Source of the DNA: Plutella xylostella
Lineage: Eukaryota > Arthropoda > Insecta > Lepidoptera > Plutellidae
DNA: 64,000 nucleotides
Assembly: GCF_932276165.1 (NCBI RefSeq)
Contig: NC_063986.1
Location: 11,110,501-11,174,500 of the forward strand
Reading direction: 5' to 3'
The position numbers and the translations under genes were made by a program. Below the pieces are notes generated by a model, which was not told where the DNA came from, did not search any database, and worked only from the letters and a program-made list of their open reading frames with translations. Shown in pieces: positions 1-11,000 of the stretch; position 1 is the stretch's first letter; every line of letters starts with the position of its first letter.

Positions 1-1531
1 GCTGTCCCTGTACCGCCTGGAGGCGGTCAGTTTTTTTTTTACATAAGAGGTTAGGAAAAAACTGCATAATTAGCGCACTAAGGTGGACTTATTGAAATTA
101 AGAAATTTCTTCCAGGCAATCTTTGATTGGTGTAGATCGGTCGTATGTATAAGTAATGAAATTCTGGACCTTGTCAGGTTAAGCTTCTAAGTATACATAA
201 CTATATACAGTATACATATAATCGTATCTAAAGTCTGTTTTTTAATCTCAGGCCAATAGAACGAAAAGTCACTTAATAGCGGAACAATGTGACTGTTGAT
301 TATCTGTCAATATATTATCTGATATTAAAAAAACAGACCTGAGGTAACGTTACCGTTAGCTACCAATATACATAGGTATACTATATGTACCCATACTGAA
401 AAACTACACCTAATTACAGGACCAACTAAACGGGAACGCTTGTTATATTCCATTTCAGCTGCGTGCTGGTGGACCTGGTCCGGGAGCCGGTCTCCAACAT
501 GATCTTCTTCGTGCTGCTGCAGAGCACCTCCATCCTGCTCGGCATCGCTGGCTCCTACTTCGTTGATATGTTTCCTACTAAGCACAGGTATCATTCGTAT
601 CAGTATCATTACACCAATCTATCTCGAAAGGCGTCGATCAGTCGGTAAACCACTGACCCGTTGGTCCGATGACATTAATCCATTATGCTTTTCCTAATAA
701 AAAAATTAAAAAATAAATTAAAATTAAAGAGGAAGAAAGTGGCTGGACCTAACTGCATGAGTGTGGTATAGGACCTTGAGATGAAGTAGGACTTGGCATA
801 ACATGAAGGAGGTCTTATACCTTGCAGTGGGTATACATAGGCAAATATTTTTATCAAAAAGCTCCTAAACACTCTAATCCGCCTTCTTTCTTCATGTAAC
901 CACTGCTTGTGACCCTGGTTGGCTGAAAATTACATTCTGCATTTGCCAATATGCAATATCTACTTATTTCAAAACGCTACGGTATCACAACTAATCAGGT
1001 AGATCTGTGTGACCGGCCTATTATCCAGCTAGGTTCTAAGTCCCTACATTAAACCACATTCTCTCACGGCAGGGCGCTAGCAACAAGCCTGGGCATGATG
1101 ATCGGGCGCGTGGGTTCGTTCGCCGGGGTGAACCTGGTGGGCGCCACCATCGCGCGCTACTGCAACACCATCTTCTACAGCTGGTCCGTCTTCGTCGCCA
1201 GTAAGTATACCTTCATTTATTTATTTATAGACACGTTATTGCATACAAAAATATACGCAGACAAAAATACAAAGTAAAAAAGTTAGTACTTACACAAAAG
1301 CGGGCTTATTTCCAAATATAAATTTCTTCCAGCCAACCTATTTATTCCAAAAGTTCAAGAGCTAAGAATAACTATGATAGAAGATTTATTTATGCCGATG
1401 ACGTAGCTTCAGAAGTTTTACAGCCTGTATTATTGATCACACGTTTTTTCATTATTTCAGGTGGAATTTTAGTGACGCTGTACCTGCCATCGGATAACAA
1501 AGTTAACTCATTAGGTTTAAATAAAAGTTAG
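1..1531 (+). CDS. SV2-like MFS transporter, 3' part (gene 1)
   Basis: This is the C-terminal end of a 12-helix transporter of the synaptic vesicle glycoprotein 2 (SV2)-like MFS group; the substrate is unknown. Well-supported exons are 459-587, 1073-1200 and 1461-1531 (stop TAG). A further exon end at about 1-24, with donor GTCAGT, joins in frame but is uncertain. The exons encode hydrophobic helices containing GSYFVDMFPTKHR, then GMMIGRVGSFAGVN, then a last half-helix ending LYLPSDNK before a short tail. The 128-nt exon 1073-1200 has the same length and phase as the matching exon in the three other transporters of this window. The 5' part lies outside the window. It is tail-to-tail with gene 2, whose terminal exon begins 461 bp away. 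The membrane role is inferred from family resemblance. Confidence 0.85.
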
Positions 1532-1872
1532 TTAAGTATTTTTGTCTTTAAGTTAACCCTATTAAGATCTGCAGAAGAATCGATAACTATAGGCTTAGTA
1601 ATGATATGAACCTAGATATAGCTGGATGAGCGCAGAAGTATAAATATGTGGTGTAATGTTCACACATAGTAGTCTATGGTCCACACAAGACGTTAGAACG
1701 AGTTAATATTCCCGTGGGTTTAACAAATGCAAATAACGATGACTATGAATTCTCATGTAGTACGTTATACCATAATAAGTACCTGAGTATTAGGTAAGGT
1801 TAGGTAAACTGAACTGTTACAATATTTACTTAACAGCAAACAGAAGTCAGAGACAGATCTGATTATTATCTA

Positions 1873-1916
1873 AATAAAACACAGGCAAATAAACTGTTTT
1901 ATAATACAGGTTTATT
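1873..1916. terminator. Poly(A) signals for the convergent genes 1 and 2
   Basis: AATAAA occurs on the + strand at 1873-1878 and 1888-1893, about 340 bp after the gene 1 stop codon. On the - strand AATAAA lies at 1916-1911, about 80 bp after the gene 2 stop codon. The two 3' ends would approach or overlap each other. This is motif evidence only. Confidence 0.45.
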
Positions 1917-1991
1917 TGTATTTATACAAAAATCGTAAAGATAATAAAAGTCTTAATTTGCCTTATCAACTAGGTGACTTATTTACTAGGT

Positions 1992-2068
1992 TCATGTTGA
2001 GATTTCTTCGGATTTTTTCTTTGTTGGTCGTTTGTCTAATGGGAGCAGGAACGATATGCACGCCGTCA
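1992..2068 (-). other. Terminal coding exon of gene 2, beyond the retrotransposon
   Basis: On the - strand a pyrimidine-rich acceptor (TTTTTGTTTTAG) precedes 77 nt. Together with the G carried over from exon 8869-8742 these encode VTACISFLLPLDKRPTKKKS and a short tail ending in TGA at 1994-1992. The segment matches the final exons of gene 1 (VTLYLPSDNK) and gene 4 (AAWFLPPDKP) in length, phase and position. If the exon were not used, translation would run into the intron after CIIL, add a short unrelated tail and stop near 8692. Confidence 0.8.
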
Positions 2069-5000
2069 CTAAAACAAAAAGGCTTCATTAAAACTTGATG
2101 ATACAGAAGAAGCCTAAACGGAATGGAAGTTTTTCTTATCATATTAATTATATTATGGTTCAGAAATTATATCATCCTCATAAGAGACAAAAAGTTACCG
2201 ATAAACTGTTAAAATCTGTTTAGTTTTAAGTTCGTCATAATTATATAATGTTAATGTTTTAGTTCATGTGTCAACAGATGTCACTATCCCTTACCGTACA
2301 TCGCGGTGTTAAGATTTCTTTGGTTTTAATGACTTTGTGCTTGATACGATTAAACGTTACTTCTGTCAGCAAATAGTGGTTTGACTTGGACTTGTTCATG
2401 GTCCTTCGTTAGCCGTATTGCGGAATCAGATAGTCAAATTTTTGATCCGACGCAAGTATCGGGGAACAAGGATTCCCTGAAGGTGCTTCGGGTGGTTGGC
2501 CAGAGCGTCAGCCAGCGAGAGCAGCCAGTGCAGCGCGGACAGCTCCAGCATCGGCAGAGCTCCTGGGTGCACCGTGGCGGATGACAGCAGTGGCGCCGCG
2601 AGCTGCGTCACCCCATCTGCCACGCAGCGGCAACAGGACGAGCAAGGGAGTGGATCACAGAGGCCGGTAATCTAAGTGAACCAACTGTGAGTACATTTTG
2701 ACAGTATCAGTTTGAGTAAACCCCCTCCAAGTGTCAGTGTCATTCTCCGAATAATTATTGAAGTGCCAGTGTGTCAGTGTCAGTCAAGTGTCAGTATGGA
2801 CATTAAGAAAAAAGAATAATTTGTCTTTGGTTCTGTAACGTTCTCTCTCTCATAGACAGTAGTTAGAATAATTATTAAAATTTAGTTAGAACTTAGAATA
2901 ATTTAACAAATATTGGTCAGACGGGGAACCTATGCCCGATTTTGGTTCTGTGAGAAACCAATCAAAAACTTGTAAAATTTTCAAAATTTTCTTTGGACTT
3001 AGCAAATTTCAAACATTATTCTACTTTTGTCAAAATGTCGTCTTCTATTAAAAGTCAACTTGGCTCAATTTCCAACATTGTTAAAGCGTATGAAAACTAC
3101 AAAAAGGCACCAAAAGACCGTTTAGCCAAGGAATCATACTTACAAACCAGACTAGAAGCGTTAGAATTTCATTTCAAAATTGTTACTGACAACCACACAA
3201 AATTACTCTCTGAAGCATCCGATGAAATACTCGATAGCCATGAATACTTTACAACCGACATGTACTCAGAGGTAGAGGAAACGTACATCATGTACAAGGC
3301 GGACTTAAAGGAAGCTCTATCCCGCTTCATGCCGAGTGCATCGGCTGCTTCGGAACAAACAAACAAACACGTAACTACCAAGGGGGAAACTCAGGTTCAC
3401 TTGCCAAAAATTTCCATACCGGTGTTTTCTGGATCATATTCGGAATGGATACCGTTTAGAGATTTATTCACATCGTTGATTCATAACAACGAGTCATTGG
3501 ACAGCGTGCAAAAAATGCACTATTTAAAAGGGTATCTCTCTGGAGAGGCCGAGCAGCTACTAAGGTACGTTGCGATCACAGCCTCAGCCTACCAGGAGTC
3601 CTGGGCCTTGCTAAATAGTAGGTATAACAACAAAAAATACTTAGTGAACTGTCTAATGAAGCGTTTTATGAATCAACCCAGTGTTGCAAATGAAACCTCT
3701 AGTGCAATTAAAGACATGCTTGATCTTGTAAATGAAACAGTAAACGGTTTGAAGAACCTTGGTGTGCCGACAGACTCCTGGGATGTTTTCATAATATATG
3801 TAGTTTGTTCAAGATTGGATCCGGAATCACGTAAGGGTTGGGAGGTAAAAATAAGTACTTCTGATGAGCTACCAACCTTGAACGAACTACGGGAGTACTT
3901 AACATCACGTTTTAGGTCTCTTGAGTTTTTAGACACCAAATTCAAACCGAAACAATCGAAAGTCATGCACACCATGTCAGACGGAAATAATGAAGCAAAT
4001 GTCATTTGTGCTTACTGCGACCAAGGTGGGCACAAAATTAGTAATTGCCAGAAGTTTTGCAACACTGATTATCGCACTCGAAACGAGTTTGTTCAAACCA
4101 ACGGTCTCTGTTTCAACTGTTTGGGTCGTAACCACTCTGTCAACATCTGTCGATCATATAACAAATGTCGCATCTGTAAACATAAGCACCACTCCTTGCT
4201 TCACCCGACGACAGCTTCGGGGCCGCAAGCGAGTGGGTCCAAGTCACACATTGCCGTGGAAGTCAATTCAACAGGGGTCGATGAAGTCGTCGACAAGAAT
4301 TCATTTGATAACCCTGCTACACCATCAAAGGTATCAACACATTTTTCAAAGAAAATTGCATCTAATCAGGTTCTGTTAGCAACCGCTCTTGTCAATGTAA
4401 AAACAAGATCTGGTCAGGTACACTTACTTAGAGCCTTGTTAGATCAGGGTTCGCAGGCATCATTCATAACAGAATCAGCGGTCCAGTTACTTGGACTCAG
4501 GAAGATGCCTACACGAAGTAGCATATCAGGAGTAGGCAGTGAGAAAAGCACTCTATCCTCCAAGTACATGGTGGAAACACAAATTCAGTCTCGCCACGAT
4601 CCAGGTTTTCAAGTCCAGGTACGTGCGCATGTTCTAAGTGCAATTACCAGTTTACTTCCTTCTGACAAGGTAGGTAGGCTTGATTGGCTTGAGTCAATGG
4701 AAATTCCATTGGCCGATCCTCAATACCACACTCCAAACAAAATTGATATTCTGCTTGGAGCCGACGTTTATGGTCAAGTTCTAACGGCTGGACTAATGAA
4801 GAGTCCTCGCGGTTCGCCAATAGCACAAAACACTGCTTTAGGGTGGATCTTATCTGGGCCAACTCATCAGGAGAGTGACGATGACAAACAAGCTTCAAAA
4901 CATTGTTATCACAATGTTATTATCAGCATGCATTCTCAAGTTGACGACAATGACATGCTAAAGAAATTCTGGGAGATTGAGTCTGACACTTGTGATACCA

Positions 5001-8000
5001 AAATTCTTTCGCTGGAAGAACAGCTTTGTGAAGAGTTTTATGAGAAAACTACTCAACGAGATTCAACGGGTAGATACATTGTCAGACTGCCATTTCGCAA
5101 CGATGATCCCCAGTGCAAACATGGAAGATCCAGGGACATCGCTCTTAGAAGATTTCACTTGCTCGAACAACGATTTAAGAAAAACCAAGAATTTAAGGCC
5201 AGGTACTCCGCTGTCATACAAGAATATTTAGACCTTGGACATATGGAACGTGTAGCTGATGATGATCTCAACAACGATTCAGCTTATTTACCACATCATG
5301 CAGTCATACGAGAAGATAAAACGACAAGCAAGGTCAGAGTCGTATTTGATGGATCATGCAAAGGTGTAAACGGTGTATCTCTTAACTCTGAATTAATGAT
5401 CGGTCCCAGATTGCAACAAGATCTACGCCACATCGTCATTAGATGGCGAATGCATCCAATCTGTCTGTGCGCAGATATCGTTAAAATGTATCGGCAAGTA
5501 ATCGTTGCAGACAAGGATGCCGATTACCAACGAATTGTGTGGAGAGACGATCCCGATTCAGAAATAAGAGACTACAAATTAGTCAGAGTTACTTTCGGAA
5601 CTGCGTCTGCCCCGTACTTAGCAGTGAAAACAGTACAACAACTTGCAACCGATGATGGCAGTCAATTCCCGATAGAAGTTGTGAAAGGAGCGAAATCTGA
5701 CTTCTATGTGGATGATCTGTTAACTGGTTGTCAAACAGTAGAAGAAGGAACAAGGATGTTCAAGGAATACAGCAAGTTATTGAGACAGGGGGGTTTTGAT
5801 CTTCAGAAGTGGGTAACAAACAATAAAGAGTTAGCTGAAATCATGACGGGTAAACCGGAAATTCAAGACAGAAAGGTTGAGATAAGGACCGACGAAGTGG
5901 TTAAAATCTTGGGGTTAGCGTGGAACAAGGACATTGACGCATTTGAATACACCGTCCAGCTTCCCGACAATACTGGTCCTGTGACTAAACGAAAGGTGAT
6001 TTCCAGCATATCTCGTCTCTTTGACCCTCTAGGATGGGCAGCGCCTTGCATTATTGTTGCTAAGGTCACCATCCAAAAATTGTGGCTAGCAGGCATAGAT
6101 TGGGATGAGGAACTACCTGAAGAATTGTTGAACGAATGGTTATCATACCAAAGAAACTTGATCGACATTACGAAGTTAATTATCCCAAGGTGGGTTGGGG
6201 CTAGGAATAACGACGTACATATGGAGTTGCAAGGCTTTTGTGATGCGTCTAACATAGCATATGCCGCTGTGGTATACCTTAGGATTATAGACTCCGATGG
6301 CAACATCCATATCAATCTTGTTACAGCCAAAACTAAGGTTGCTCCAACAATGCAAGTTTCGATTCCTCGACTTGAGTTGATGGGAGCAGTTCTCTTGTCA
6401 AGATTAATTACTGAAGTGGGTCGCGTGTTGGGAATCAACCATGCCAACATACACGGATGGACAGATTCTACTGTTGTATTAGCTTGGCTAAGTAGTCACC
6501 CAAGTCGCTGGTCTACGTTCATCGGGAACCGAACGTCTGATATCCTGTCCAGGTTAGAGAGTACACAATGGTCTCATGTACAATCAGCTCAAAACCCAGC
6601 AGACATAGCGTCCAGAGGATGTTCACCTGGAGAACTTGCAGAGAATCCCATGTGGATTCAAGGGCCATCATGGTTGAAAGATCAGTCCATCAATTACCAG
6701 AGACCAAAATCCATTTCAACAAACTTAGAAGAAAGACATATCAAGGCTCATGTAACTGTAGATGAAACCAAAACATTTTCTGATACATCCTTCTGGGAAA
6801 AATATTCATCACTGCACAAACTAGTTCGCATTGTTGCAGTATGTAGGAGATTTCTTGTGTACAAAAGAAGCCATAAATTTGGGTCTCACCTCACAAAGTC
6901 TGAAATAAATGATGCATTAGATGTATGCATTAGGCAGTCTCAACTAATATGTGATATGGAAAAACTTAAATCGTTATGTCCATTCCTTGATGATAAGGGT
7001 ATTATGAGGGTTGGCGGCAGACTTCAAAATGCAAGCCTTGACCATGATGCAAAGCATCCAATTATTCTCCCTCATAAGAGTCATTTCACAAATTTAGTGG
7101 TAGACGACGCACACAAGAGGACATTGCACGGAGGACCCACTCTTATGTTGAATCATTTACGCACAAAATACTGGATAGTAGCAGCCAAGAAACTTGTAAA
7201 AGCTCACGTTCATAATTGTGTCAAATGTGTTCGACATGCAGCAGCAACAAAGACTCAATACATGGGTCAGCTACCAGAAAGCAGAGTCACACCGTCTAGA
7301 CCATTTTTACACAGTGGAGTAGACTTTGCCGGACCCATCAACGTTCGAATGTCCAAGGGTCGGGGAAATAAATCCTACAAGGGCTATATATGTGTCTTCA
7401 TATGTATGGCAACTAAGGCTATACACTTAGAAGCAATCAGCGATTTAACAGCTGAAGGGTTTATTGCTGGATTTAAGAGACTAGTGGCTCGTCGCGGCCA
7501 CGTCAGTGATGTTTGGAGCGACAACGGTACTAACTTTGTTGGGGCATCTAGGGAACTCCACAAGCTAGTCTCAGCTGAAAATTCCTCAGTGGCAGTTGAG
7601 ATTCAAGAGTGGTTGAGTGATAATAGCGTCACATGGCATTTTATTCCTCCCCATGCACCAAATTTTGGCGGGCTGTGGGAAGCAGGAGTGAAATCGACTA
7701 AGTTTCATTTAAGGCGAGTGATAGGTGACTCAACTTTGACTTATGAAGAATTAGCTACTACTTTAGCTCAGATAGAGGCGTGCCTAAATTCTAGACCCCT
7801 TTCAATATTGTCTGATGATCACCAGGACCCCACACCGCTCACACCAGGCCACTTTTTAGTCGGTGAACCATTGGTGATTGTTCCTGAACGCAATTATGAG
7901 TTATGTAACATAGCATCATTGAAACGGTGGCAACTGACTCAAAGGATGGTGCAAAATTTTTGGCGCAGGTGGTCCAATGAGTATTTAGTGTATTGCATGC

Positions 8001-11000
8001 AAAGGTACAAATGGTCCAAGGTCATTCCCGAACCTAAACTTGGAGATATTGTTTTGATTAAGGAAGATAATCTTCCTCCTGCTCGGTGGTTATTAGGCAG
8101 AGTGGTTGCAAAACATCCAGGATCAGACCAGTTAACTCGTGTAGTAACCTTAAAATGTAATGGATCTCTTATTAAACGACCAACATCAAAATTATGCATA
8201 CTACCGATAGCAAGTTAAGTTAGGTATCATGCATAGGTTTACTAGTTATGTACAATCAATGAAGGTTAAGTTTATGTTTTTAATTTTGTTAATTTTAATG
8301 TTATCACGTGGTTTATTGATGTAAACCGCCCTTGACCTCATGGTGGGCGGTAAATGGAAGAACGGCACCGCGTTCTTGGTGGGCGGAATGTTTAGTTTTA
8401 AGTTCGTCATAATTATATAATGTTAATGTTTTAGTTCATGTGTCAACAGATGTCACTATCCCTTACCGTACATCGCGGTGTTAAGATTTCTTTGGTTTTA
8501 ATGACTTTGTGCTTGATACGATTAAACGTTACTTCTGTCAGCAAATAGTGGTTTGACTTGGACTTGTTCAAAATCTAAGAGCTATTCTGGCGTTGGGATG
8601 CACAAGGGATGGGAAACACCAAACTACGAAGCTGTAGAGCGTCCACATCTTAAGAGCTTCTAGACACTAGATAATATATGTACTTACATGGTTAGTGGCT
8701 ATTGCCAGATTCCACAAAAAGATTCACGCTAAGACTCTTACCTAGAATAATACACGAGAACACGTTGAAGGAGAGTTCACAGTTCCTCATGAGCAGGTCC
8801 TTGAGGATGTTGATCCCCACGATGGTGCTGGCGCGGCCTACCATCACCGTCAGACACACCGCCATGGCACTGGAAGCAAGATACAACAGTTGGTTAGTAT
8901 AATCCATGATATTCAATGGACTAAAGTTGCCGATATAATAATAATAATAATATATGGGGACATCTCACACACGGCCATCCGACCCCAATTACATATGAAT
9001 AATAGACCCTCTCGGAAGAAGAAGAACACCATATAATATATATGTAGTTAGCTACACATATGAATGGAAAACTACTTGTACCGTAAGTGCGTGGGGTAGA
9101 TATCGACACTGAAGCTGGTGATGATGCCCATGCCGAGTACGGGGCTGAGGTACACGGCGAACAGCAGCGCGCTCAGTGGGAGCTGGCTGCTGTAGTTCAA
9201 GCACAGGCCCGCCGCTGCTGAGGTTAGCTGGAAGATAAAGTACTATATGGTCAGCTGCTTAAGTAACTATACACTTTTGTTCCTTGTCAAACTAGCTACA
9301 TAACAAACTGTCAACGTTTTGATAGGCAGTTTGTGAGTTTGACAAGGTACAAAAGTGTACAACTACTGACTGTAACATCACACAGCCGAACCGAACGTCA
9401 TCCAAGTAGCTAATACTTTCCCGACTGTTATACACCCAAATCAAGTTCTAGTGTTTGTCACTGACGAAAAATTCGTCAAGTTACATGATGTAACTTACAT
9501 CTTCTGAACAAGTGTTATCTTCTACTTTTAATTCTATATCACCCAACTTCCATAATCTTTTAGCGTGACGGTGCCAAATGCTAGAGTCCACCTGTAGTAA
9601 GTGTAGCAATATATGTAGGTTACAGTTCCACAATATCTATTGAACATACCTGTATGCCAATAAGAAGTCGGCGTCTTCCAACCGTATTGATGACACCGCT
9701 CATGGCGCTATTCAGTATCGTGAACAGAAGGGACTCAGACAGAATTACCAACATCGCAGTCTGATTCAAAACACACGTCCCCGAATTGCCAGCCTGAAAG
9801 AGGAAGGAGACATTAACGCCCTGGAAATAGGTAAAATTAATGCAACTGACAAAGGAGGAAGCAAGGGCAAGCCCACAAAACTGCGAACGGTTTTGTCAGT
9901 TTTTCAGGGCAAATGCTTGGATTACTATCGCAGTTTTTTGCGATTCCACGAGTAATCGCAGTTTTGTGTACAAGCTCTAAGTATACAGTAATTAGATTTG
10001 AGGATGGTATATAAATAGTTACCATTTGTTCCATTGCATAAGTTTGTCCCGCCCGGATCATTTGACAGATGGTGAGGTTGGTCTCGCCAGCCTCGATGGT
10101 CCTCATAGCGGAGTCAGTTATGAATGGCAACCACATGAGGTAGGGATTCACACTGAAATTAAACAATAATAATAATGTCGACGAAATCAAGAATTCACGA
10201 TAGCCAGCCAAAGTCAAAACAATCAAAAGTGCATATCTTATCTTATACATACTAGAAATAAAAGAGACTAAGGCAGTACTTAACTATACCAATCTAACAA
10301 TATCCAATTCTCTCATAAGGGTGAAGCCCCTTTGGTGTCACCGCAAAGGAACAGTTCGGTCATAAATAATATAATATCGGAGCAAAGACCGAGGCTACAC
10401 CCCAATGGAACCGCGCCCTTACTTAGTATTAAACTCACCACATATAAATCCCCATAAATAACAAAGAGATGACGATGGTGTTCTTCAGTAGCGGCGGACT
10501 TATGATTGGAATGGACTGCGCCTTCAATGTGGCCCACAGGCCTATAGCCTTACTCGCCTTCATCTCTTCTTCCAGGACCAAAGACTTAACCTAAAACCAA
10601 CCATAAACCCTTTAAATATACTGTTTTATATACCTAAAGGCATTGTATATATAGGTTGAATTCTATGCATCTTACATGGTAATTATCTGCAGAATCGCTT
10701 TTGTTGATGGAGTAAATCTTCTTCAGCACTTCTAAAGCCTTATCTTCATGACCAGCGCTAAGAAGGTATTTAGGGCTTTCAAAACAGAAGTAGACGCCCA
10801 AGAAGCCTAACGCACAGGGCAGGCTGTAGATCATGCAGAGCAGCCGCCAGGAGTTGAAGTGGATGTCGAGGAGGCTGATGTAGAAGGAGAATGTGAGGGG
10901 CAGAATTGGGATGGCGAGGACTGTGGGAAAAAGAAAACTATGTTTTTATAAGATCGAAGATATTTTGAGGAATGTGGATCTTGGTAATTCGTAAGTATCT

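Larger units (their letters stand above)
2212..8575 (+). mobile_element. Intact BEL/Pao LTR retrotransposon
   Basis: A full-length element spans 2217-8570. It has two 182-bp LTRs that I read as identical, each starting TG and ending CA, and is flanked by the 5-bp target duplication AAATC (2212-2216 and 8571-8575). A TGG-initiated primer-binding site follows the 5' LTR, and a purine-rich GGGCGGAA directly precedes the 3' LTR. One long uninterrupted gag-pol frame fills the interior. Matching LTRs and an open frame imply recent insertion. It sits in the last intron of gene 2 in antisense orientation. Confidence 0.95.

Noticed and set aside
2381..2623. ORFs on both strands in the BEL leader
   Set aside because: They lie in the untranslated leader after the primer-binding site and resemble no protein.
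8219..8741. Search for a terminal exon of gene 2 directly after exon 8869-8742
   Set aside because: No acceptor plus hydrophobic tail was found between the retrotransposon and the donor; the match lies at 2068-1992 instead.
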